A stretch of 64,000 bases of DNA from an uncultured Flavobacteriales bacterium. Its GTDB lineage: Bacteria > Bacteroidota > Bacteroidia > Flavobacteriales_D > Sanyastnellaceae. Within the stretch, counting starts at the first letter, position 1. Each line of letters starts with the position of its first letter. The stretch covers positions 62,001 through 126,000 of the forward strand of contig CALJKR010000061.1 in NCBI GenBank assembly GCA_937974555.1, in the 5' to 3' direction. Positions 35,566-42,681 of the stretch are shown here, piece after piece. A program made the translations under genes and the position numbers. The notes under the pieces are model-generated. The model did no database searches. It saw only the letters and a program-made list of their open reading frames with translations, and was not told the origin of the DNA.

Positions 35566-36342
35566 ATGATTCATCCTATGAGCGTGGTACACCCACAAGC
35601 TAAAATTGGTCAAAATGTTGAGATAGGTCCTTTCACCACTGTTGAAGCAGATGTTGTTATTGGTGACAATACATGGATTGGCCCCAATGTGACCATCATG
35701 AACGGTGCTCGAATTGGTTCTCATTGTAGAATTTTTCCGGGTGCTGTTATTTCGGCCATTCCTCAAGATTTGAAATTTGTAGGAGAAGAAACCACGGCTG
35801 AAGTGGGAGATTATACAACCATCAGAGAATGTGTAACAATCAACAGGGGAACATCTGATCGCATGACCACCAAGGTGGGTAGCCATTGTTTGTTGATGGC
35901 CTACGTGCATATCGCACATGATGCTTTTGTGGGAAATCATTGTATCATCGCCAATTCAGGTAATATTGCCGGCCATGTGGATATAGAAGATTGGGTGATT
36001 ATCGAAGGAGTAGTGGCGGTTCAGCAATTTGTTCGTATCGGCAAACATGCCTTTATTGCGGGAGGATCATTGGTCAGGAAAAATGTTCCGCCTTATATCA
36101 AGGTTGCACGTGAACCACTTTCTTTTATCGGGGTAAATGCCATCGGTCTTCGTCGTAGAAATTACAGTGAGGATGCTGTTCAGGCAATAGAAGATATCTA
36201 CCGCAAATTATTTGTTCATGCACCAACCATCGGAAAAGGGGTTGAGATGGTGAATGAACTTCCAGATGGCGAGTACAAAACCGAAATACTGGCATTTATA
36301 CAAGCGTCTGACAAAGGCATTGTAAAAGGAGTAAATGGTTGA
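35566..36342 (+). CDS. lpxA: Acyl-ACP--UDP-GlcNAc O-acyltransferase LpxA
   Basis: LpxA catalyses the first step of lipid A synthesis. The 258-aa protein is a left-handed beta-helix of hexapeptide repeats (ENVEIGPF-type units through about residue 190) with the catalytic histidine region LMAYVHIAHDAFVGN and GAVISAIPQDLKF. A helical C-terminus follows. It lies in an operon with lpxC/fabZ and overlaps the next gene by 8 nt. Confidence 0.97.
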   Translation: MIHPMSVVHPQAKIGQNVEIGPFTTVEADVVIGDNTWIGPNVTIMNGARIGSHCRIFPGAVISAIPQDLKFVGEETTAEVGDYTTIRECVTINRGTSDRMTTKVGSHCLLMAYVHIAHDAFVGNHCIIANSGNIAGHVDIEDWVIIEGVVAVQQFVRIGKHAFIAGGSLVRKNVPPYIKVAREPLSFIGVNAIGLRRRNYSEDAVQAIEDIYRKLFVHAPTIGKGVEMVNELPDGEYKTEILAFIQASDKGIVKGVNG

Positions 36343-36988
36343 TTCAATTCAGCTTAAAAATCTAGGACGTCGTTTCAAACGTCAATGGCTTTTTCGCAAT
36401 TTGGAAACTACATTTTTCAAAGGCGACAAGGTGGCGGTATTGGGCGGAAATGGTTCAGGTAAATCATCTTTGACTTCCATCATTTCAGGGTATCTTTCTC
36501 CCTCAGAAGGTCAGGTACACTGGTACAAGGAAAATGGTGAATTGTTGTCGTCAGAATTCTGGTGGATGGAGATGGGATGGTGCGCGCCGGCTTTGGAATT
36601 GCCGATGTCTTTGACTATAACTGAAGTGGTCATCTTGTATCACCAGATGCGAGGTTTTTCCAACGGAATTGAGGTAACGGATGTGTTGTCCGCTTTGGAA
36701 TTGGACCTTCATCTCAATAAGCCTTTGTTTCAACTTTCCTCAGGGATGAGACAGCGGGTTAAGTTGATGATAGCATTTGCACTGAAAAGTGATGTGCTCA
36801 TTTTAGACGAGCCTACAGCGCATTTGGATGCCAAATCCATTGCGTGGTTTAAAAATCAAATGAATAAAATCCAGCATCCCCTGGTTTTCATTGCATCCAA
36901 TCATGATGAAAATGAAATAGGAATGTGCAATGTGCGTTTGGAGATCAACCCTGATGGCCAGGTCGCAATAAATCGTTTACAGTCTTAA
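36335..36988 (+). CDS. Orphan ABC transporter ATP-binding protein
   Basis: The 217-aa protein is one ABC cassette: Walker A GGNGSGKSS (about 36-44), signature LSSGMRQR and Walker B VLILDEPTAHLD. No permease gene is adjacent. It starts 8 nt inside lpxA, so it is translationally coupled to lipid A synthesis. Its 3' end overlaps the convergent DUF4301-like gene by 44 bp. A role in envelope export with a distant permease is possible. Confidence 0.92.
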   Translation: MVDSIQLKNLGRRFKRQWLFRNLETTFFKGDKVAVLGGNGSGKSSLTSIISGYLSPSEGQVHWYKENGELLSSEFWWMEMGWCAPALELPMSLTITEVVILYHQMRGFSNGIEVTDVLSALELDLHLNKPLFQLSSGMRQRVKLMIAFALKSDVLILDEPTAHLDAKSIAWFKNQMNKIQHPLVFIASNHDENEIGMCNVRLEINPDGQVAINRLQS

Positions 36989-38411
36989 CTGGATGAAAAG
37001 TAGCGTTGGGTACTTCAACAAAAATGGAGTTCCATCCGGCCATTGATCCGTTCCAAAGTCCAGGAAGTTCCAAGGCCTTGATGATTTGTCCTTCTTGAAA
37101 TTTATCAGAAATGAATGACGTGGATTCATCCACATAGTTTTTCAATTTGTAGTGTTCTCCATGGTGGTCTTTGATACTACAAACGATATCCACAGGATTG
37201 AAATGGGTAGAGTGGGCGATGCATTGATTTTGAGATGGGTCAGAAGTGTCGATTTGATTTTTCTCTACAATTTGCTTGCTGATGTATCCATTGGATTGCA
37301 TCACCCAAAATGGACCTCCCCCAGGCTCACCTTCATTTTTGACCATTCCACAAATTCGGATGGGACGGTAAAGCAAATCATAAGCTTTGTTTTTTGAAAA
37401 GCTTTCAGAAAATTGATATCCGTAGTTTTGAAATAAAAAATCCCTTACTTCATCCAACACAGACTCCGCATCTTGATCCAAAGCGCGCAATAGTCGATGT
37501 GTTTCTTGTGTAGTCTCCAAAAGCAATCCACCCAATGCTTTTTTGTAAAATACAATTTCATCAGTCCATTTGGCATGCGCAATGTTGTCGATGTTCTTGA
37601 TGAAAATAATATCGGACGAGATATTTTGTAAGTTGTCTAAAAGTGCACCATGTCCAGCAGGTCGAAAAATGATTGCGCCATTTTTATCTCGACCCAATCC
37701 GCCATCGTGTTTCAATGCAGGCGTATCGGTTTGCGGAGATTGGTAACTGTACGTTACTTGTATGGTTTGATTTTGAAATGATTCTTGAATGCGGGTAATT
37801 TCATTTTCAAATTCACTTTGAATTTCGGGGGAGATGGTGAAGTGAATTTGATGAATATTGTCTTTATTGGCAATGTATTGAAGCGCTTCTCGCACTTGTT
37901 CAAACAAAGCGGAGACTTGCTGTTTGTTGAAATTGTGAAATGGGATGAGGGCTTTGGGTAGTCCTATGAAGCTGATTTCATTGCACATGATTCGAATAAT
38001 CTCGTGCCATTGATCATCCTGAATCATATTTTCGAGCGAGTATCCCTTCTCAGAAAATTTTTGAATAAGCGTAGGGAAAAATGGAAAATTACGGAAGTGT
38101 ATAATGAATTCTTCAGCCATTTGATCCATCTCAAAAGAATGAATGGCTGATATGTGTTTGAACATTCGCGTTGCGGCGCCAGAAGCAGGTATAAATAAAG
38201 ATGCAGTGATATGCTCCCGTTGTTCAAACAGCTTGATATAACGCAAACAGTCCAATGGATTTAATACTTCAATTCCGTCTCCAGCGGTGCAAGGTTTTTC
38301 AATTTTGGTAGATTTAATCTTACTCAAAATGGATTCAAGCTTCTCTAAAAATCGTTCCGGTGATATGTTTCTGCTTTTCAATTGAAGCAGATCTTTTTCC
38401 AGCAATTGCAT
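36945..38411 (-). CDS. DUF4301-like protein
   Basis: This 488-aa cytoplasmic protein resembles the Bacteroidota DUF4301 group. The nucleotide-transferase-like motif PASGAATRMFK (about 75-85), LGRDKNGAIIFRPAGHGALL (about 240-260), KNIDNIAH and the C-terminal GEPGGGPFWV and LPGLWNGSMAGWNS are visible. It may bind a nucleotide or sugar nucleotide, but the reaction is unknown to me. A TAGATTTG box lies 4 nt before the ATG. The last 44 bp overlap the convergent ABC ATPase gene. Confidence 0.82.
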   Translation of the reverse strand: MQLLEKDLLQLKSRNISPERFLEKLESILSKIKSTKIEKPCTAGDGIEVLNPLDCLRYIKLFEQREHITASLFIPASGAATRMFKHISAIHSFEMDQMAEEFIIHFRNFPFFPTLIQKFSEKGYSLENMIQDDQWHEIIRIMCNEISFIGLPKALIPFHNFNKQQVSALFEQVREALQYIANKDNIHQIHFTISPEIQSEFENEITRIQESFQNQTIQVTYSYQSPQTDTPALKHDGGLGRDKNGAIIFRPAGHGALLDNLQNISSDIIFIKNIDNIAHAKWTDEIVFYKKALGGLLLETTQETHRLLRALDQDAESVLDEVRDFLFQNYGYQFSESFSKNKAYDLLYRPIRICGMVKNEGEPGGGPFWVMQSNGYISKQIVEKNQIDTSDPSQNQCIAHSTHFNPVDIVCSIKDHHGEHYKLKNYVDESTSFISDKFQEGQIIKALELPGLWNGSMAGWNSIFVEVPNATFHPVKTVNDLLRPGHQG

Positions 38412-38415
38412 AGCA

Positions 38416-38423
38416 CAAATCTA
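38416..38423 (-). promoter_or_regulatory. -7 box (TAGATTTG) of the DUF4301-like gene, 4 nt from the ATG
   Basis: This is a perfect TAnnTTTG box on the minus strand followed by TGCT and the ATG at 38411. It lies just past the hairpin terminator of the upstream unit. Confidence 0.6.
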
Positions 38424-38425
38424 AC

Positions 38426-38467
38426 AAAATAAAACCGCCGGGAAGAACAGAGTTCATTCACCGGCGG
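38426..38467 (-). terminator. GC-rich terminator upstream of the DUF4301-like gene
   Basis: On the minus strand CCGCCGG (38467-38461) pairs with CCGGCGG (38441-38435). The 19-nt apical part contains a small inner stem (GAAC/GTTC), and TTTTATTTTG follows. It ends either the galE transcript or a separate small RNA starting near 38516. Confidence 0.78.
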
Positions 38468-38516
38468 CCTCCACCATGGTTAATAATTCTAGTTTGAGAG
38501 ACGAATTTCTTCGCCT
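38427..38516 (-). ncRNA. Candidate small RNA between galE and the DUF4301-like gene
   Basis: A second copy of the box TAGATTTG lies at 38528-38521, and a strong GC-rich terminator ends near 38427. The transcript between them would be about 90 nt. Its 5' end can form a hairpin GGCGAA-GAAA-UUCGUC, followed by an A/U-rich single-stranded stretch and then the terminator. It has a tiny reading frame (ATG at 38477, 7 codons) but no real gene. The alternative is that this is only the 3' untranslated region of galE with a chance box. Confidence 0.42.
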
Positions 38517-38520
38517 GACA

Positions 38521-38528
38521 CAAATCTA
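38521..38528 (-). promoter_or_regulatory. -7 box (TAGATTTG) of the candidate small RNA
   Basis: The 10-mer TAGATTTGTG is identical to that at the DUF4301-like promoter 105 bp away. No start codon follows at the usual short distance. Confidence 0.4.
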
Positions 38529-38601
38529 ATACATTTCATTCAAATAATAGTTGAGATTCTAACATAGTAACCTAAAATATTTTCAGGTCTTTATAAATCA
38601 A

Positions 38602-39612
38602 TTAAAAGTGAATTCGCTTGGCAAATGCATGTGCATGCTTGAGTGCTTCGCGGGTGGAAAATTTTGTTTTCCATCCAAGGACATTCTCTGCTTGCGAAAC
38701 ATCTGCCCAAATAGACTCTACATCACCAGGTCTTCTGGAGTCGTATGCGATGGGCAAGGTCACTTGATTTTCCTCTTGGTACATTTTCAAGATCTCAAGC
38801 ACAGAATCTCCTTTGCCTTGACCCAAGTTGAAAACATGGACTGCAGGAGGGCTAACATCCAACCATTCTAGCGCTTTGACGTGTGCCCAAGCCAAATCCA
38901 TAACATGTATATAATCACGGATGCACGTACCATCTGGGGTGGCGTAATCCGTGCCAAATACTTTTAAATCGCGAAGTCCCAAAGCGGCTTGATTCACAAG
39001 CGGAATCAAATTGTTGGGAATTCCAATCGGATACTCACCAATCAATCCAGACGGATGTGCACCAATAGGGTTAAAATACCGAAGCAAAGCGGCCCGCATC
39101 ATATCAAATTGATTCGAAAAAGATTGAATCAAGAGCTCACCTTGTTGCTTGGTCCAACCATAAGGGGAGGCGGCTTCTTTCCAAGGTGTAGCTTCACTCA
39201 CAGGGTTGCATTCGGGTTGACCATAGACAGTGGCACTGCTAGAAAAAACCAGGTTGCTCACCCCAAATTCTCGGATGGCTCTGAGAATGGTGTTCAAAGA
39301 TTGCATGTTGTTTTTTTCATACATCTCCGGGTGGGCTACGGATTCCGCTACGGATTTGTATGCAGCAAAATGTATTACACCTCTAAATTGATGCTTCTTG
39401 AAAACAGATTCAACTTCTTCCCAATTGCTGCAATCTGCGCGGTACACCGTGGGTGTGAAACCAATAATTTCTGAAATTCCCTCAATCATCTGAGGATGTG
39501 TATTACTGAAATTGTCAAGAATGATGGGGCTATATCCCGCTTCATGAAGGGCAACTACGGTGTGCGACCCGATATATCCGGCACCTCCGGTTACCAATAT
39601 TTCTCCTTTCAT
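38602..39612 (-). CDS. galE: UDP-glucose 4-epimerase
   Basis: GalE interconverts UDP-glucose and UDP-galactose. The 336-aa protein is a short-chain dehydrogenase type with the NAD motif TGGAGYIGS (8-16), the SSSATVYG loop (124-131) and the catalytic Y151xxxK155. It is the last gene of the rpoN operon and starts at an ATGA overlap with the PAP2-like gene. Confidence 0.96.
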   Translation of the reverse strand: MKGEILVTGGAGYIGSHTVVALHEAGYSPIILDNFSNTHPQMIEGISEIIGFTPTVYRADCSNWEEVESVFKKHQFRGVIHFAAYKSVAESVAHPEMYEKNNMQSLNTILRAIREFGVSNLVFSSSATVYGQPECNPVSEATPWKEAASPYGWTKQQGELLIQSFSNQFDMMRAALLRYFNPIGAHPSGLIGEYPIGIPNNLIPLVNQAALGLRDLKVFGTDYATPDGTCIRDYIHVMDLAWAHVKALEWLDVSPPAVHVFNLGQGKGDSVLEILKMYQEENQVTLPIAYDSRRPGDVESIWADVSQAENVLGWKTKFSTREALKHAHAFAKRIHF

Positions 39613-40232
39613 AGCATCCAGTGATTTGAAATTATAATCCAGTTGATTGCGGTACCCAATGCAAAACCAGCATAAGTTTGAGCATGGGTATGCGCTTCTA
39701 ATTTAACTCTGCTATAAGCGGTAAGGGAGGCCATGATGATGGTGCACAAGGCAATCATCGTTACATCCGCCATGTGCACATATTTTAATGCCAAAAGACT
39801 GCCGAATACTCCGCCTTGTCCCAACATATGGACACTGATTTTCCAAAAGGTGTTGATGATTAAAGAGAAGACCAACGATACGATAACGGCAAATACAAAT
39901 GAAAATACCTCTTTGGGTAAAATAGGGCCTTGCCAACGCAAAAGTGCATAACAAATGCAATAGTAAAAGATTACCAATAAATAAGGCCCCCAACGCTCCT
40001 TGCGTTCTCTAAGCTCAATGCCTGATACCATGCCGTATTTGATCATGACCAAAATGCTTAATGCAGGGGCGATGATGTTGATGATCAATAAGGCCAATAC
40101 AAAGCTATCCGCATAAGTTGGAGCGATGAAATAGGGATCCATCCATCGAACAATGGCGTAAATCAAAAGTGGCATCCACAGGGGATGAAATATGATTGAT
40201 AATACTTGCGCAACGCGATAAATCCAACTCAT
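39609..40232 (-). CDS. Membrane protein related to PAP2 phosphatases
   Basis: The 207-aa protein has about six hydrophobic segments. The end carries SRVKLEAHTHAQTYAGFALG, which resembles the third PAP2 phosphatase motif (SR...H...D...G) with changes: the usual HxxxD is altered to HTHAQ. KISVHMLGQGG may match the second motif (SGH). Activity is uncertain because the catalytic histidine spacing is atypical. It overlaps rpoN and galE by 4 nt each. Confidence 0.75.
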   Translation of the reverse strand: MSWIYRVAQVLSIIFHPLWMPLLIYAIVRWMDPYFIAPTYADSFVLALLIINIIAPALSILVMIKYGMVSGIELRERKERWGPYLLVIFYYCICYALLRWQGPILPKEVFSFVFAVIVSLVFSLIINTFWKISVHMLGQGGVFGSLLALKYVHMADVTMIALCTIIMASLTAYSRVKLEAHTHAQTYAGFALGTAINWIIISNHWML

Positions 40233-41683
40233 AATTCCTTTCTCAATCTGGCAACAGGAATGCCCAATTGCTCTCTGTATTTGGCTACTGTCCTTCGCGC
40301 AATATTATATCCTTTTTCGTTAAGTAAAGCCATTAATTTTTCGTCAGGCAATGGCTTGCTTTTGGTTTCTTGCTCGATGGCATCTTTTAAAATTTGTTTG
40401 ATTTCTCTAGAACTGGCTTCTTCACCATCCTCCGTGCTCAATCCCTCTGAAAAAAAGTACTTTAATAAATAGGTGCCAAAAGGGGTTTGTATGTATTTGC
40501 TGTTGGCCATTCGGCTGATGGTAGATATATCCATTTCTACTCGATCCGCGATGTCCTTTAGAATCATGGGTTTTAATTTGGCTTCGTCTCCCGTTAGGAA
40601 AAATGTTTTCTGATGCTCGATGATGGCCTCCATGCAAATCATCAAGGTATGATTTCTTTGAACCAAAGCATCGATAAACCACTTGGCGGATTCTATTTTT
40701 TGTTTGACAAATTGAATGGCTTCTTTTTGTGCAGCATCTTTTTTTCCTTTTCCTGCATATTGTTGCAACATCTCTTTGTAGCGACCAGATATTTTGAGCT
40801 CAGGGGAATTGCGACCATTTAATGTGAGTTTGAGTTCACCGTCATCATTGTACAATAGGAAGTCTGGAGTAATCTGGGGCACTTCTTTCACGCTATCTGA
40901 GCCACTGTTGCCGGGTCTTGGGTTTAAGTGGAGTATGCAATCAATACTGGGTTTAATTTCTGCCAATCCGGTATTGAGGCGTGTTGCAATTTTTTCGTAG
41001 TGTTTTTTAGTGAACTCGTCAAAGTATTTGGCTATAACGGTTATGGCCAATTCTACTGCAGGTGTTCTGGGGTGAATTCTTCTAAGTTGTAGTGAAAGAC
41101 ATTCTTGTAAATCTCGTGCGCCGATGCCTGCAGGATCCAAGGTCTGGATTTGCTTAAGTGCAAATTCAATTTCACCCACATTGGATTCTATTCCCGTGGT
41201 AAAGAGCAGGTCATTGCAAATGGAATGAAGGTCCCTTCTTAAATAGCCATCATCATCTAAATTACCAATGAGATATTCAGCGATGTACGCTTCTTTTTCG
41301 TCTAAATCAAGAAGGTGTATCTGATCGTACAATAAATCTTGAAATGTACTGCCTTGCCCTATGGGCGTTTGACGATCTTCTATATCTGCACCTTGATTGC
41401 TAATTTGTGTTTTGTAATCGGGTGTGTCATCATCATCCATGTAATCACTCAAATCAAAATCGCGCTCTTCAGTATCGGTTTCCTGATCTTCATTATCCAT
41501 CAAATCGGCATCAGTGTCGTTATCACTTTCTTCCGCACCTTCTTCAAGTGCGGGATTGTCCATCAATTCCTCTTTAATTCTTTGCTCCAAATCCATGGTG
41601 GTTACTTGCAGCAACTTCATGAGTTGTATTTGCTGTGGCGAAAGTTTTTGCTGAAGTTTTAATTGAAGATGTTGTTTTAACAT
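40229..41683 (-). CDS. rpoN: RNA polymerase sigma-54 factor
   Basis: RpoN recognises -24/-12 promoters and needs AAA+ activators. The 484-aa protein has the Gln/Leu-rich N-terminal activator region (KLSPQQIQLMKLLQ), an acidic stretch (about 48-80), the core-binding domain, a helix-turn-helix and the RpoN box ARRTVAKYRE near the C-terminus. The TAACTTTG box is 4 nt before the ATG. No enhancer-binding activator gene is visible in the window. It heads an operon with the PAP2-like gene and galE. Confidence 0.97.
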   Translation of the reverse strand: MLKQHLQLKLQQKLSPQQIQLMKLLQVTTMDLEQRIKEELMDNPALEEGAEESDNDTDADLMDNEDQETDTEERDFDLSDYMDDDDTPDYKTQISNQGADIEDRQTPIGQGSTFQDLLYDQIHLLDLDEKEAYIAEYLIGNLDDDGYLRRDLHSICNDLLFTTGIESNVGEIEFALKQIQTLDPAGIGARDLQECLSLQLRRIHPRTPAVELAITVIAKYFDEFTKKHYEKIATRLNTGLAEIKPSIDCILHLNPRPGNSGSDSVKEVPQITPDFLLYNDDGELKLTLNGRNSPELKISGRYKEMLQQYAGKGKKDAAQKEAIQFVKQKIESAKWFIDALVQRNHTLMICMEAIIEHQKTFFLTGDEAKLKPMILKDIADRVEMDISTISRMANSKYIQTPFGTYLLKYFFSEGLSTEDGEEASSREIKQILKDAIEQETKSKPLPDEKLMALLNEKGYNIARRTVAKYREQLGIPVARLRKEL

Positions 41684-41687
41684 AGCC

Positions 41688-41695
41688 CAAAGTTA
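41688..41695 (-). promoter_or_regulatory. -7 box (TAACTTTG) of rpoN, 4 nt from the ATG
   Basis: This is a perfect TAnnTTTG box on the minus strand, with GGCT between it and the ATG. The box sequence is identical to that of ribB. Confidence 0.62.
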
Positions 41696-41707
41696 ACGGA
41701 TAGTCAT

Positions 41708-41734
41708 AAAAAAAACCGCATCAGCGGTTTTTAA
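41708..41734 (-). terminator. Intrinsic terminator upstream of rpoN
   Basis: CCGC (41716-41719) and GCGG (41724-41727) extend into A/T runs to a 9-bp stem around ATCA. On the minus strand it is followed by a T-run and ends the small secreted-protein gene at 41754. Confidence 0.82.
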
Positions 41735-41753
41735 TTTTATCAGTTGAGTGAGA

Positions 41754-42077
41754 TTACTCTTTCGTCCATTTTCCGTTCTTCTTTTTAAGTCTGATTTGAA
41801 CTTGAGATTGGGAAGTAGCAAATACAAATGCATCTATTTTCTCAATCGTGTTTCCTTCAGCATCAGAGATAACATAAGAGATTGATTTCAATTTTCGATC
41901 GCTATTGAATTCAGGATTGTAATTAAAATTTAATCCTTCAAGTTTAAGATCCTGGTGGATTTGCCACAACGCGGCTCTATCCGTTTGACCAGTGATGTTA
42001 ATGTTCTGTGAGGTTGCACTTTGTGCCCACACTTGCGTACCAAACACCAACGCGACGAAAAGAAGTAAATGTTTCAT
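41754..42077 (-). CDS. Small secreted protein of unknown function
   Basis: The 107-aa product starts MKHLLLFVALVFGTQVWAQ, a clear signal peptide cleaved after about residue 19. The mature part is an approximately 88-residue beta-rich domain ending in a lysine-rich tail (RLKKKNGKWTKE). I do not recognise the family. An upstream in-frame start at 42125 would add 16 residues before the signal peptide and is less likely. Confidence 0.75.
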   Translation of the reverse strand: MKHLLLFVALVFGTQVWAQSATSQNINITGQTDRAALWQIHQDLKLEGLNFNYNPEFNSDRKLKSISYVISDAEGNTIEKIDAFVFATSQSQVQIRLKKKNGKWTKE

Positions 42078-42126
42078 TAAATTAAGTTTGATAACAATAT
42101 TAGCGCTAATGCTTGACAATACCAAT

Positions 42127-42134
42127 TATTTTTG
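42127..42134 (+). promoter_or_regulatory. -7 box (TATTTTTG) of the gene at 42154
   Basis: This is a perfect TAnnTTTG box, 19 nt before the ATG at 42154. It excludes the long upstream reading from 41992. Confidence 0.55.
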
Positions 42135-42153
42135 CAAAAAAAATCACCGTTGT

Positions 42154-42681
42154 ATGTCAAAAAAAATAGCCGTAGGGGAAATCGTTAGTCAATTGTTTTC
42201 AGGAAATGATGAGCAAGTAAAAAAGGCGATTTCAGTTATTCAAGAAAATCCATCTTTGGATTATATCCTGCCGCTGATGGCTTTGTTTTTTGAAACCAAT
42301 GAAGGTGAATTCAAGGAGGAGCTTCGTCAAATTTTGGGATCCATCAAAGTGAAAGAATTTGAGGAGCACTTGATGCAAGCGCTGAGAAAACCCGAATGGA
42401 AATCCCATCGAGGCCAAATCATGGCTTTCATGTGGAATGCAGGAGGCAATCCAGTTCAGTATGTCAGAGAATTGGTAGGCATGGCGGTAGAGGGTGGTAT
42501 GGAAACTTTGCTTGAATGCTATTCCATTATCGATACCATGGAGGGGCCGCTGTTAGAAGAGCAACTCATCGAATCTCAAACTTTTCTAAATCATACCTAT
42601 CAGGCCATGCCGGATGGTCATGCAAAGCAGATTGTAGCCATGATATCCAATGTGATGGCAGAAAAGGAAGTGGAAGATTAA
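42154..42681 (+). CDS. Unknown alpha-helical protein
   Basis: This 175-aa cytoplasmic protein has helical, HEAT-like repeats (EQVKKAISVIQENPSLDYILPLMALFF; GQIMAFMWNAGGNPVQYVRELVGMAV). I do not recognise it. In general character it resembles the small protein at 2735. The stop codon overlaps the stop of the convergent gene by 4 bp. Confidence 0.78.
   Translation: MSKKIAVGEIVSQLFSGNDEQVKKAISVIQENPSLDYILPLMALFFETNEGEFKEELRQILGSIKVKEFEEHLMQALRKPEWKSHRGQIMAFMWNAGGNPVQYVRELVGMAVEGGMETLLECYSIIDTMEGPLLEEQLIESQTFLNHTYQAMPDGHAKQIVAMISNVMAEKEVED

Noticed and set aside
38427..38516. The galE-DUF4301 spacer RNA as signal-recognition-particle RNA or another known housekeeping RNA
   Set aside because: It contains GUCAGG near the 5' end, but not the conserved SRP apical loop (GGAAGG..AGCAG). 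No tmRNA or RNase P features were seen. It is kept only as an unassigned candidate.
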